Shown: positions 7,510 to 16,400, numbered from the stretch's first letter. The stretch: 64,000 nt of DNA from CAYSEW01 sp964430245 (GCA_964430245.1 CAYSEW010000007.1:47743-111742), one strand, 5' to 3'. The notes: generated by a model from the letters alone, not told the origin. Made by a program: numbers and translations.

Positions 7510-10047
7510 TTAAAATAAATAGCTGAGCATGGCAAAATAAGTAAGGCCATACATGTATCCATATTTATTAGGAAACCGGCCTATATCTGCAATGTCATAT
7601 CTAAGTTGTTCAAATCCACCAGTTCTAAAACTGGTATTGTTCAGTACATTATTAATATTAATATTCAATCTTATATAAGAGTTGTACTTGTAAATTTTCC
7701 AGCTTTTTCCTCCATAAATATTCAATGTAAACCCATTCTCCAATTGCTCAGGAGCTAGAATGTTCTCTATTTGAGGGTCTCCAATTGCATATGACGTAAG
7801 GGCTTCTTCGGTTCTTCTGTCTGGATTGGGACCGAGAAAAATATCTGCAAAGTAATTGATGTTAGCACCTGCATACCAATATTTAGGTGCATTGTATTTG
7901 ATTCCGAATGAAGAAGCAGTTTGAGGCATTCCTCCAATTTTATAATTTTTTAAATAGATGATTTTGTTCTCTGCAATTATTTCTTGAGAATTATCTCTTG
8001 TGATTGTGGCGATAGGACGAGAATTGTATAAGTAATCACCTATTGTGAAAGCTCCATTGACTTGCCATGAAGAAGTAATGTTTGCTTGAATTCCAAATTC
8101 AATTCCTGTAAAAAGCTGATCGACATTGGTCATCATGTAATTGACAAAAGTCCTGTACTCATCATGGTAAAAGGAACGTGCCCATGTTTGATCATTGACT
8201 TGAGTGTAAAATCCAGTAATTCTTCCTTTTATATTAGGTAGTCTGAATATATAGCTTGCATCAGCTGAAATAATTTCAGTACTTTCTAAATTAGGAACGA
8301 TCTGATCTCGAGTTCTTGGTGAAACATATGCATTTCTTGCAAAAGGAGCTTTAGTACTATAAATACTATTAATGGAAATTAAATGTCTTCCTGTTATTTT
8401 ATAAAGTAAGCCAATTTTAGCTCCAAAATTGGTAAAGTTATTTTTTTCAGATTCGCCTAAAGAATTATCAGGAAATCTTCCATTTTGCATTTTTCCATCT
8501 CTCCAGAAGGTGGTGTTTGATCCTGTTAGACCAACATAGGCCTCTATTTTACGAGAAGTGTAATCTAATTGAGTGAAAAGTTCATATTTATTAATATGAA
8601 GATCATAATCATATCCAAACTTCTCTCCATTTTCTATTACATTGTTTGTGTTCTGTAAATCGTTTTGGGCCGCATTTTCATCTTCGAAATCTTGTTCTGC
8701 AAATTGATCTACATCTATCCAGAAATCACCTCCTAAAAGGTCGTCCATCAATTTATAATTATGACTAGTGTAATTATCTATATTGATCCCAGCAGTTAAA
8801 TAGAAATGGTCATTAATGTTGTTATTATAAAAAGAGTAGATCCCAAATTGTCTTGGATCTAATCTATATTCTTCAATAATATATTTGGATCGATTTCCTG
8901 TAATAGATTCTCCTGCTAATCCATTGGCGTTGTTTATTGTGTATAGGTTTTTGTAGTTGGCATTATATAAGCCATCCCAATCTATTTGGGAAATTGTAGC
9001 ATTTTGAGATTCCCAATCATTAGTCACTTGTGCCATCATTGTTGGATCATCAATATAATAGCTAGGAAGGTATTTGTAATAATCAGGTCTTGGATCTTTA
9101 GCGTCATACCAATTTAAATTGGTGTTTCCTGTTCTTCCGAAAACAGAATATGCTGTAGTTGATATTTTTGATTGGTCATTAATTTTCCAATAGTGAGAAA
9201 GAGAAACGTATGGTTTATGATTATCTCTAATTCTTGCGTTCCTTTTTTTCTGAGTACCATCAGATTGTGTTTGGTAACCCCAATAAGGATTGTAAAAATT
9301 ATCTCCTGTAAGGTCATATGTTTCTTGTATAGCAATTCCTTGTCTTCCTTGAACAGTTGGAGCAGCAAATCCAGCTAGACTTAAACTATGAGAACTATTT
9401 ATTCTTTTTTCAATTGCAAGTAAATAGCTCATAGCATTATAATAGGTGCCAGAAACATATCCTTCATCAGACCATCTTGATGAAAAACAAGAAGAGAAAG
9501 CCCATCCTTTTTTTGTTAACCCAGAATTATAAGAATACATTAATCTATTTCTATAAGCTCTGTTGGTTGATGAATAGGAGATGCGATGTCCTTTTCTTTT
9601 ATCAGTAGGTCTTAATGAGATAAATGAATATCCTCCTACACCACCAAATGTTTTATGAGATGAGGAAATCCCATTTCTTACTTCTGGGTATCGAGTCATG
9701 TCATTTAAACCTCCCCAGTAACTCCATATAGCCCAACCATTTTCAGGATCATTAACTGGAATGCCATTAAGCAATAATGAGGTGTGTTCGGAACTATATC
9801 CTCTAAATCTGAACCTTGCAGCACTGAAATTGAACCCTGCTTGAGAAGTATAAACATCTCTTGAAGATTGAAGAAGCCCGCTTACATCTTGTGATTGAGA
9901 ATCATTTTCTAATAGATCTGCTCCAGTTGTAAAAACTGGAATAAGATTTGATAAAGAATCATTAATTGCCGTTGAATCTGTTTGACCTTGGACGGATAAA
10001 CATGTTATTAAGAAAGAGAAATAAAATATTTTTTTAATGAACTTCAT
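7510..10047 (-). CDS. TonB-dependent outer membrane receptor
   Basis: 845 residues: signal peptide (about 1-21, LSVQGQ), plug domain at about 50-165 (FRFRGYSSEHTSLLLNGIPV, then NDPENGWAIWSYWGG), then a long beta-barrel ending in an aromatic C-terminus (YFAMLSYLF). It imports a ligand across the outer membrane using TonB energy. Unlike many Bacteroidota receptors it has no N-terminal carboxypeptidase-regulatory domain and no SusD partner, so it is not a polysaccharide-utilisation receptor. The ligand is not evident from sequence. It shares an operon with a DUF5689 lipoprotein and diverges from two EEP-family enzymes, which hints at nucleic-acid or phosphate-containing substrates. It is the first gene of the leftward operon. 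Confidence 0.92.
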   Translation of the reverse strand: MKFIKKIFYFSFLITCLSVQGQTDSTAINDSLSNLIPVFTTGADLLENDSQSQDVSGLLQSSRDVYTSQAGFNFSAARFRFRGYSSEHTSLLLNGIPVNDPENGWAIWSYWGGLNDMTRYPEVRNGISSSHKTFGGVGGYSFISLRPTDKRKGHRISYSSTNRAYRNRLMYSYNSGLTKKGWAFSSCFSSRWSDEGYVSGTYYNAMSYLLAIEKRINSSHSLSLAGFAAPTVQGRQGIAIQETYDLTGDNFYNPYWGYQTQSDGTQKKRNARIRDNHKPYVSLSHYWKINDQSKISTTAYSVFGRTGNTNLNWYDAKDPRPDYYKYLPSYYIDDPTMMAQVTNDWESQNATISQIDWDGLYNANYKNLYTINNANGLAGESITGNRSKYIIEEYRLDPRQFGIYSFYNNNINDHFYLTAGINIDNYTSHNYKLMDDLLGGDFWIDVDQFAEQDFEDENAAQNDLQNTNNVIENGEKFGYDYDLHINKYELFTQLDYTSRKIEAYVGLTGSNTTFWRDGKMQNGRFPDNSLGESEKNNFTNFGAKIGLLYKITGRHLISINSIYSTKAPFARNAYVSPRTRDQIVPNLESTEIISADASYIFRLPNIKGRITGFYTQVNDQTWARSFYHDEYRTFVNYMMTNVDQLFTGIEFGIQANITSSWQVNGAFTIGDYLYNSRPIATITRDNSQEIIAENKIIYLKNYKIGGMPQTASSFGIKYNAPKYWYAGANINYFADIFLGPNPDRRTEEALTSYAIGDPQIENILAPEQLENGFTLNIYGGKSWKIYKYNSYIRLNININNVLNNTSFRTGGFEQLRYDIADIGRFPNKYGYMYGLTYFAMLSYLF

Positions 10048-10063
10048 ATTAGTTAAAACAATA

Positions 10064-10071
10064 TATATTTG
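10064..10071 (+). promoter_or_regulatory. Candidate -7 element of the rightward EEP operon
   Basis: TATATTTG fits the Bacteroidota TAnnTTTG -7 element exactly and lies about 55 bases before the GTG start of the first EEP gene. No clear TTG -33 element is visible at the usual spacing, so the promoter may be weak or need an activator. Its end overlaps the left arm of the inverted repeat at 10069-10088. Confidence 0.45.
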
Positions 10072-10088
10072 TTATGCAAACATAACAA
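10069..10088. promoter_or_regulatory. Inverted repeat, candidate operator between divergent operons
   Basis: TTGTTATG (10069-10076), spacer CAAA, CATAACAA (10081-10088): perfect 8-bp arms. It sits in the 78-base region separating the TonB-receptor operon from the EEP operon and touches the candidate -7 box. There is no T-tract, so it is not a terminator. The position suits a dimeric regulator controlling both directions. No regulator gene is adjacent. Confidence 0.6.
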
Positions 10089-10125
10089 CGGAAAACAAAA
10101 TTAATATAATAACAATATCTTTTAC

Positions 10126-11196
10126 GTGAGCTACTTTAAATCTTCATTATTGTTTTTTTACTTTTTTATTTCATGTATTATATACAGTCAGGAGCTTGAT
10201 AATAATAAACAATATGAAGTTGCTTGTTTTGGTTTTTATAACCTTGAAAATTTATTTGACACTATAATTGATCCTGATACTAATAAGATATTACAGGATG
10301 ATTTTTCTCCCCATAGTCAAAAGCAGTGGAATACTAAGAAATATTTTCATAAGCTAAATAATATGGCTGATGTGATCAGTCAATTAGGGGTTACTTCTTT
10401 TTCCCCAGATGGTGTGTCCGTTCTTGGTGTATGTGAAATAGAAAATAAAAATGTTTTAGAAGACCTAGTCGCTAATAAAAAGATAAAGAATAGAAACTAT
10501 CAAATAGTACATCACGAAGGGCCAGATCGTAGAGGAATTGATTGTGGATTATTATATAACCCTAAATACTTTACTGTTGAATCAAGTAAATCTTTTAGAT
10601 TGAAGATGCCAGATGATCCTGATTTTGCTTCAAGAGATCAACTCTTGGTTACAGGTGAATATTCTGGTGAAAGAGTTCATTTTATAGTATTACACTGGCC
10701 ATCAAGAAGGGGAGGGGAAAAGAAAAGTAGACCCAAAAGAATTCAAGCAGCTATCCTATCAAAATCTATAGTGGATTCTATCCTTAAAACTGAAACTGAT
10801 GCTAAAGTTATTATAATGGGAGACTTGAATGATGATCCAATTTCACCTAGTGTCAAAGAATTTCTAAAAGCTAAAGGTGAGACAAGCAACTTTAAAGATG
10901 GAGAGATGTTTAATTGTATGATGAGACATTTTAAAAATGGGATTGGCACATTGGCTTACAGAGATAATTGGAATCTTTTTGATCAGTTTGTTTTAACACC
11001 ATCCTTAATTGCTCAAAATAGTTCCTATAAATCCTTTAAATTTTATACTTCAAAAATTTACAACAAGGAGTTTTTGAAGAACCAAGAAGGAAATTTCAGA
11101 GGCTATCCTTATAGAACTTATGTTGGCTCTACTTTTATGGGGGGATATAGTGATCATTTTCCGGTATATGTACTACTTGTAAAAGAAATCGAATGA
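10126..11196 (+). CDS. Secreted endonuclease/exonuclease/phosphatase (EEP) family protein
   Basis: 356 residues with a GTG start, since no in-frame ATG lies upstream, followed by a signal peptide (SSLLFFYFFISCIIYSQ). All EEP (DNase I-like) motifs are present: FYNLENLFD at the start, the metal-binding glutamate in GVCEIENK, HWPSRRGG, MGDLNDDP, and the C-terminal SDH in GGYSDHFPVY. The family cleaves phosphodiester or phosphomonoester bonds with Mg2+; whether the substrate is DNA, RNA or a small phosphoester cannot be read from sequence. The protein is periplasmic or secreted. Its stop overlaps the next EEP gene as ATGA, indicating coupled translation. Confidence 0.88.
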   Translation: MSYFKSSLLFFYFFISCIIYSQELDNNKQYEVACFGFYNLENLFDTIIDPDTNKILQDDFSPHSQKQWNTKKYFHKLNNMADVISQLGVTSFSPDGVSVLGVCEIENKNVLEDLVANKKIKNRNYQIVHHEGPDRRGIDCGLLYNPKYFTVESSKSFRLKMPDDPDFASRDQLLVTGEYSGERVHFIVLHWPSRRGGEKKSRPKRIQAAILSKSIVDSILKTETDAKVIIMGDLNDDPISPSVKEFLKAKGETSNFKDGEMFNCMMRHFKNGIGTLAYRDNWNLFDQFVLTPSLIAQNSSYKSFKFYTSKIYNKEFLKNQEGNFRGYPYRTYVGSTFMGGYSDHFPVYVLLVKEIE

Positions 11197-12425
11197 ACAT
11201 GGGTTTTAAGAGTTTTGTTGCTACAATTTTTTGTTTTACATTTTTACAGATATATTCTCAGGATACATTGAAGATTATGTATTATAATTTATTGGATTTT
11301 CCAATTTCTCAACCAGATAGAATTGATACATTAAAAAAAATATTGGTTCATGTTAAACCAGATGTTTTAGTAGTGAATGAATTAACTTCTTTTGGAGGGG
11401 GTGTGCAAATCAAGGATAATGCACTTAATGTAGGGGGTGTTAATTATTATGAATCTGCCCTTTTTTATGATGGACCAGATACAGATAATTTATTGTTTTA
11501 TAATTCAAATAAATTAGGATTAGCTTCACAATATCAAATTCCTACCGTTTTAAGGGATATTAGTGAATATAAAATGTATTATAAAGAGCCAGGAATGTCT
11601 TCGTTAACAGATACTACCTATCTTTATTTTTATTCACTTCATTTAAAAGCAGGTAGTCAGCAAAATGAAATGGATCAACGTTATGTTGAGGCGCAGGCTT
11701 TGAAAGCATATCTTGACAATAATAACAGAACCGATAATTTATTTGTAGGAGGAGATTTCAATTTTTATGAAAATGGAGAACAGGGATGTCAGGAAATCCT
11801 TACAGGGGGAGCAGTTGTTTTAAATGATCCAGTTAATAAAATGGGATTATGGCATACTAATTTTGGGTATAAGGCTTATCATACTCAAAGCACAAGAATG
11901 AATCAAGGCTATGCAGGAGGTGCTGGTGGCGGCATGGATGATCGTTTTGACTTTATTTTTACTACTAGTGATATCCTAAATGGGAGCTCAGGAGTATTAT
12001 ACTTAGATGGTACTTATGAGGCTTTTGGACAGGATGGAAATCATTATAATGGAGATATTCATATACCCAACAATACAGCTGTTTCACAAGATATTGCAAC
12101 AGCCCTTTTCTATATGAGTGATCATATACCTGTTTGTATGCAAGTTATTTTAGGGGGTGACGTTGCTGTAATGGAGCAAAATGAGTTGATTAAAACAGCT
12201 TTCTTAAACAATGAGAATGAGTTAAATATTTTTTTAAATAAAAATGTTAAAACACTGGAAATTAAAATATTAGACATGTCTGGTCAGCTGATTATGAATA
12301 ATAATTACTTTTACAGCTCTGAAATTAAAATGCAATTGAATGAAATTCCATCTGGAATTTATTTAGCAAGTGTATTGGCAGACGGTAAATTTTCAACTTT
12401 TAAATTTGCTTTAATTAAAAATTAA
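11193..12425 (+). CDS. EEP-family nuclease/phosphatase with T9SS sorting domain
   Basis: 410 residues. Signal peptide ends near IYSQ. The EEP catalytic fold spans about 25-320 with its key motifs: MYYNLLDFP, LVVNELTSFGG (metal-binding Glu), LHLKAGS, VGGDFNFYENG, DDRFDFIF and MSDHIPV. A T9SS type A C-terminal domain follows (about 340-410; LDMSGQLIMN, LNEIPSGIYLASV), so it is exported to or anchored at the cell surface. It is probably a surface counterpart to the preceding EEP enzyme. The ATG overlaps the upstream stop; a second ATG two codons later (11199) is possible. Confidence 0.9.
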   Translation: MNMGFKSFVATIFCFTFLQIYSQDTLKIMYYNLLDFPISQPDRIDTLKKILVHVKPDVLVVNELTSFGGGVQIKDNALNVGGVNYYESALFYDGPDTDNLLFYNSNKLGLASQYQIPTVLRDISEYKMYYKEPGMSSLTDTTYLYFYSLHLKAGSQQNEMDQRYVEAQALKAYLDNNNRTDNLFVGGDFNFYENGEQGCQEILTGGAVVLNDPVNKMGLWHTNFGYKAYHTQSTRMNQGYAGGAGGGMDDRFDFIFTTSDILNGSSGVLYLDGTYEAFGQDGNHYNGDIHIPNNTAVSQDIATALFYMSDHIPVCMQVILGGDVAVMEQNELIKTAFLNNENELNIFLNKNVKTLEIKILDMSGQLIMNNNYFYSSEIKMQLNEIPSGIYLASVLADGKFSTFKFALIKN

Positions 12426-12449
12426 ATAATAACACAATAAACAATAAAA

Positions 12450-13112
12450 ATGAAAACAATTAAATGGACACTTAAAACAGCAGGTTTTTTATTAATGGTA
12501 TCTATGGTGATGGTATCGTGTAAAAAGAAAAAAACGGCTCCTACTTTAACTTTGAATGGCGATACTCAAATTACTTTGTGCCTAGGTGATACATATACAG
12601 AAGCTGGTGCTTCTGCAATAGATGCTTATGGTGATAATGTTGATGTAGTAATAACTGGTGATGTTGATGTAAATACAGCAGGGACCTATACAGTTACTTA
12701 TTCTGCAACAGATAAAAATGACAATGTTACAACTGCACAAACAACAGTTTCCGTTGAGATGTGTGCAAGTAGCTTAATGGGTGATTATACTGTATCTCAT
12801 GATTGCACCATTGATGTTGTTGTTACAACTGTTGATATATGTTCTGATAATCAGTCAGTAATACCTGGTTCATCAGAAAATGAATTTATTATTGACAACT
12901 TCAATGATTTCATTACTCAATTAACAGCTTCTGTAGATGGTTCAACTATTACTATACCTTCAAACACTTTTAATGTGGGTGGTATAATTGATATAACTAT
13001 TTCTGGAGTTGGAACTGTTAATGAAACAGGTACTGAGATGGTAATAGATTATGCATATGATGCAGGATTAGCTGGAAGTGGAACTTGTACTGCGACTTAC
13101 ACAAAATTATAA
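12450..13112 (+). CDS. Small lipoprotein with DUF5011-like Ig domain
   Basis: 220 residues. Lipoprotein signal with cysteine C24 (SMVMVSCKKKK). Residues about 34-105 form an Ig-like domain of the DUF5011/HYR type (GDTYTEAGASAIDAYGDNVD, GTYTVTYSATDKNDN). The remaining 115 residues are a beta-rich region with four cysteines that I do not recognise. It is last in the rightward operon, 24 bases after the T9SS EEP gene, and is closed by a strong terminator. It is likely a surface accessory or binding protein. No enzyme motif is seen. Confidence 0.75.
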   Translation: MKTIKWTLKTAGFLLMVSMVMVSCKKKKTAPTLTLNGDTQITLCLGDTYTEAGASAIDAYGDNVDVVITGDVDVNTAGTYTVTYSATDKNDNVTTAQTTVSVEMCASSLMGDYTVSHDCTIDVVVTTVDICSDNQSVIPGSSENEFIIDNFNDFITQLTASVDGSTITIPSNTFNVGGIIDITISGVGTVNETGTEMVIDYAYDAGLAGSGTCTATYTKL

Positions 13113-13134
13113 GATCTATTTATATAAAACTTTT

Positions 13135-13161
13135 AAGGCCTCTTATGAGGCCTTTTTTTTT
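13135..13161 (+). terminator. Rho-independent terminator of the EEP operon
   Basis: An 8-bp stem AAGGCCTC / GAGGCCTT (13135-13142 and 13147-13154) with loop TTAT, followed by a run of Ts to 13161. It lies 22 bases past the lipoprotein stop and just before the convergent esterase gene. The T-tract exists only in the rightward direction. Confidence 0.92.
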
Positions 13162-13165
13162 GAAA

Positions 13166-13924
13166 TTATTTTAGAAAGTCCATTATGAGCTGATAAAAAT
13201 CTATTGGATTTTCAGCATGAAGCCAATGACCTGCATTATAGATAGTTTCAATTTCACTATTTGGGAAATAATACATAAGGTCATTAAAATCTGACTCTTC
13301 AATATAATGGGATTTTTCTCCTTTTAGAAAAAGAGTAGGCGTTAGCACAATTTCAGTAGGAATCTCTGATAGTATCATTTTCATGTTTTTGATGATAACA
13401 GGTAAATTCATTCTCCATGCAAGTTGTCCTTTTTCTATCCAATAAAGGTTTTTTAATAAAAACTGAAGAAGACTTTCTTCTACTACATAATTAGATAAAA
13501 TTTCTCTTGCTCCATTTCTTGATTTTATTATATTAAGATCTATAGCAGATAATCCCTGTATAATTTTATCATGGTGCATTGGATATTCTTTTCTACCTAT
13601 ATCTACAATTATTAGTTTTGAAATAGATGAGGGATATTTTTGTGAAAACCTCATGACTGTTTTTCCGCCCATTGAATGACCTAATAAGGTAATGTCATTT
13701 AAATTTTCATTTTCAATCAATTCATTAAGGTCATCAGCCATCAAGTCATAATTAATGTTTTCATCATGAGGAGAGTGACCATGATTTCTCTGATCTATTA
13801 AATAAACTGTAAAATATTCACTGAATTTTTTGGCTAACGTTTGCCAATTATCAGAAGATCCGAAAAGTCCATGGAGTATTAAAAGTGGTTGTCCTTGTCC
13901 AAATTTTTTATAATGTAATTTCAT
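13166..13924 (-). CDS. Alpha/beta-fold hydrolase (YbfF/ABHD11-like esterase)
   Basis: 252 residues, no signal peptide, so cytoplasmic. Family marks: LHGLFGSSDNWQTLAKKF near the N-terminus (oxyanion region), IDQRNHGHSPH, the nucleophile elbow LLGHSMGG with Ser84, and a C-terminal histidine in NAGHWLHAENP. The acid is probably in the segment before TLFLKGEKS. It resembles the YbfF/ABHD11 group of acyl-ester or thioester hydrolases; the physiological substrate is unknown. The start overlaps the pdxJ stop by 4 bases (ATGA), so the two form an operon. Confidence 0.85.
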   Translation of the reverse strand: MKLHYKKFGQGQPLLILHGLFGSSDNWQTLAKKFSEYFTVYLIDQRNHGHSPHDENINYDLMADDLNELIENENLNDITLLGHSMGGKTVMRFSQKYPSSISKLIIVDIGRKEYPMHHDKIIQGLSAIDLNIIKSRNGAREILSNYVVEESLLQFLLKNLYWIEKGQLAWRMNLPVIIKNMKMILSEIPTEIVLTPTLFLKGEKSHYIEESDFNDLMYYFPNSEIETIYNAGHWLHAENPIDFYQLIMDFLK

Positions 13925-14643
13925 GGTCTATTTAATTCATTGAGGTACTTGCCAACAGTAATTTCCATCCCATAAATTAGCGCATCTGAAATTAGCGCAT
14001 GCCCAATAGAGACTTCTTTAAGACCTTTAATATTTTTAGAAAAATAATTTAGGTTTATTAGGTCTAGATCATGACCGGCATTAATCTCAATATCCAACTC
14101 ATTGGCTTTTAAAGCTGCATTTATAAAGGGATCAATCGCTCTTTTAGGATCTATTAGATATTCTTTTGCATAATTCTCAGTATATAGCTCTATTCTGTCA
14201 GTTCCTGTTTCAGCTGCTCCTGCTACTATATTTTCTTCAGGATCAACAAAAATAGAGGTTCGAATACCTTTTTTTTTAAAGACTTCAATTATTTCGATCA
14301 AGAATTTTTTTTCAGTAAATGTATTCCAGCCATGATCTGAAGTGAGCTGGTTATTACTGTCTGGTACTAATGTGACTTGTTCAGGTAATGTATCTAATAC
14401 GAGTTGAACGAATTTTTCTTCTTTAGGATTTCCTTCAATATTCAACTCATTTTGAACTGTTCTTTTTAATGCAATTACATCATTGTATTTGATGTGTCTT
14501 TCGTCAGGTCTTGGATGTACTGTAATTCCATTGGCTCCATATTTTTCAATCTTTAAAGCGAAATCTATTAGGTCTGGAACATTTCCTCCTCTAGCGTTCC
14601 TTAAAGTGGCTATTTTATTGATATTTACACTAAGTCGTGTCAT
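13921..14643 (-). CDS. pdxJ: Pyridoxine 5'-phosphate synthase
   Basis: 240 residues, the normal PdxJ length. Characteristic segments: LSVNINKIATLRNARGGNVP at the N-terminus, the catalytic region ITVHPRPDERHI, EGNPKEEKF, TLVPDS, and the phosphate-binding end with INAGHDLDL and EVSIGHALISDAL. It condenses 3-amino-1-hydroxyacetone phosphate with 1-deoxyxylulose 5-phosphate to form pyridoxine 5'-phosphate, the last step of DXP-dependent vitamin B6 synthesis in the cytoplasm. It is divergent from the CBS-nadK cluster with a 101-base intergenic region. Confidence 0.96.
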   Translation of the reverse strand: MTRLSVNINKIATLRNARGGNVPDLIDFALKIEKYGANGITVHPRPDERHIKYNDVIALKRTVQNELNIEGNPKEEKFVQLVLDTLPEQVTLVPDSNNQLTSDHGWNTFTEKKFLIEIIEVFKKKGIRTSIFVDPEENIVAGAAETGTDRIELYTENYAKEYLIDPKRAIDPFINAALKANELDIEINAGHDLDLINLNYFSKNIKGLKEVSIGHALISDALIYGMEITVGKYLNELNRP

Positions 14644-14712
14644 ATTAAATTATTTATAAATCTATCTTTTTTATCTATTAAGTTTTTTCTAAATAAAACA
14701 ATAGAGTTCGAT

Positions 14713-14735
14713 AATTCGTATTTTTAGAACGAATT
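14713..14735. promoter_or_regulatory. Inverted repeat upstream of the CBS-nadK cluster
   Basis: AATTCGT (14713-14719), 9-base spacer, ACGAATT (14729-14735), ending 9 bases before the ATG of the CBS gene, in the pdxJ/CBS intergenic region. It could be an operator or a leader hairpin. The arms are short and AT-rich, so chance is possible. Confidence 0.3.
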
Positions 14736-14744
14736 TAATAATTA

Positions 14745-15407
14745 ATGATAGCAAGAGACTTAATAAAAGATGATGTTCCTCCTATTAAGCCATTTGAATC
14801 AATGGAAAAAGCACTGGAATGGATGGATGAGTTTAGAGTAAGTCATTTACCTGTAGTAGATGGAAGTAAATATTATGGATTGGTGACTGAAAACATGATT
14901 TACGATTGTAATGAGGCAAGTCTACCAGTTTCTGAGCTTAATTTAACAATGAATCGTCCATTTGTGTTCGAAGATGTTCATGTTTATAAGGTGATGCAAA
15001 TGGTTGCAGAATTGAAATTAAGTGTGGTGCCTATTTTAAATAAAAAAGAAAAATATATTGGTTTATCTACAATGAAACAATTAATGGATTATTTAACCAA
15101 TACTTCTTCAATTTCTGAAGCTGGTTCTGTAATTGTTTTAGAAATAAATCAATTTGATTATTCATTGGCTCATATTTCGCAAATCGTTGAAAGTAATGAT
15201 GCTAAAGTTTTATCTTCTTTTATTACTTCTTCATTAGATTCAAAAATGATGGATGTTACTATTAAAATAAATCGCACAAATATTGAGGCTGTTTTACAAA
15301 CCTTTTACCGTTATGATTATAAGGTGAAAGCATCTTTTTCTGAGGATGAATTCGAACAGGATATGAAAAAAAGATATCAAGGGTTAATGAAATATTTAAA
15401 CATGTAA
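14745..15407 (+). CDS. CBS-domain protein
   Basis: 220 residues. Two CBS motifs occupy about 1-120 (ALEWMDEFRVSHLPVVDGSK; VAELKLSVVPILNKKEKYIG), the adenosine-nucleotide-sensing module. The C-terminal half (about 125-220) has an ACT-like pattern (SVIVLEINQFDYSLAHISQI). There are no membrane segments. This gene directly precedes nadK in Bacteroidota envelope clusters, and here the gap is 18 bases. A role as a ligand-sensing regulator is inferred from domains; no target is visible. Confidence 0.88.
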   Translation: MIARDLIKDDVPPIKPFESMEKALEWMDEFRVSHLPVVDGSKYYGLVTENMIYDCNEASLPVSELNLTMNRPFVFEDVHVYKVMQMVAELKLSVVPILNKKEKYIGLSTMKQLMDYLTNTSSISEAGSVIVLEINQFDYSLAHISQIVESNDAKVLSSFITSSLDSKMMDVTIKINRTNIEAVLQTFYRYDYKVKASFSEDEFEQDMKKRYQGLMKYLNM

Positions 15408-15425
15408 TAAAGCATTTGAATAGTT

Positions 15426-16304
15426 ATGAAAATTGCAGTATATGGTATTAAGTTTAATGATGATGCTTTTCCTTATATAGATCAGCTATTTAAATTATTA
15501 TTAAAGAACAATATAGAGGTGTTTATCAATCATGACCTTAAAGAATTTATTGGAGATAGGATTCAATTACCAGATGATATTTCTATTTACAATACACCTT
15601 GTAAAATTGATAAAGAACTAGATTTTTTGATAAGCATAGGTGGTGATGGTACTATCTTAGATACAATAACAACAGTAAGAGAGTCAAGTGTTCCTATTAT
15701 AGGTGTCAACACTGGAAGATTGGGGTTTTTAGCGAATAACCCAAAAAAAGAAATTGAAAATGCTATTAATAATTTATTAAATGGAGATTATAAGATAGAT
15801 AAAAGAACATTGATTACTTTAAAATGTGAGGATAATAAATTTGGTATAGACAATTTTGCATTGAATGAATTTACTGTGCATAAAAAGGATTCTTCTACTA
15901 TGATGACCATTCATGTTTCAATTAATGATGAATTTTTAAATTCCTACTGGGCTGATGGTTTGATCATTGCAACTCCTACTGGTTCAACTGCCTATTCTTT
16001 GTCATGTGGTGGTCCTGTGTTAACACCTGGATCTGATAATTTTGTAATTACTCCTATCGCCCCTCATAATTTGAATTTAAGACCTTTGGTAGTTAGAGAT
16101 GATGTTAAGATTACCATTAGAATTGATGGTAGAGAAGAAGAATTCTTAACCACATTAGATAGTCGTTCAGCTACAATTGATAAGGATACTATCCTTGAAA
16201 TCCATAAATCAGATTTTAATATAAATCTTATTCAGTTCAATGATCAAAACTTTTTTTCAACTATTAGGAATAAGTTGATGTGGGGTAGGGATGCAAGAAA
16301 TTAA
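15426..16304 (+). CDS. nadK: NAD kinase
   Basis: 292 residues, the usual NadK length. It has the diagnostic ISIGGDGTILDT (catalytic Asp), NTGRLGFLA, the adenine/ribose-binding ALNEFTVHK, and WADGLIIATPTGSTAYSLSC, all standard for PpnK/NadK. It phosphorylates NAD+ to NADP+ in the cytoplasm. It is the second gene of the CBS-nadK-DUF6089-uppS-bamA cluster. Confidence 0.97.
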   Translation: MKIAVYGIKFNDDAFPYIDQLFKLLLKNNIEVFINHDLKEFIGDRIQLPDDISIYNTPCKIDKELDFLISIGGDGTILDTITTVRESSVPIIGVNTGRLGFLANNPKKEIENAINNLLNGDYKIDKRTLITLKCEDNKFGIDNFALNEFTVHKKDSSTMMTIHVSINDEFLNSYWADGLIIATPTGSTAYSLSCGGPVLTPGSDNFVITPIAPHNLNLRPLVVRDDVKITIRIDGREEEFLTTLDSRSATIDKDTILEIHKSDFNINLIQFNDQNFFSTIRNKLMWGRDARN

Positions 16305-16371
16305 TAGCATATTTTAACATTGATTTATAACAAATTATATACTTACTCTGTTTATTATTATCTAAATAGTT

Positions 16372-16379
16372 TAATTTTG
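16372..16379 (+). promoter_or_regulatory. Candidate -7 element for the DUF6089 gene
   Basis: TAATTTTG fits TAnnTTTG and lies 21 bases before the ATG at 16401. If used, transcription would start near 16385. This supports the ATG at 16401 and argues against the upstream TTG at 16320. The -33 region is only T-rich. Confidence 0.4.
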
Positions 16380-16400
16380 CTAGTAAATAAGGACAATAAT

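Noticed and set aside
7510..10047. Polysaccharide utilisation locus
   Set aside because: There is no SusD-like gene, no glycoside hydrolase and no typical SusC N-terminal domain nearby.
16320..16400. Extended N-terminus of the DUF6089 gene from a TTG
   Set aside because: The extension hides the signal peptide that starts at the ATG at 16401, and a -7 promoter box lies inside it.
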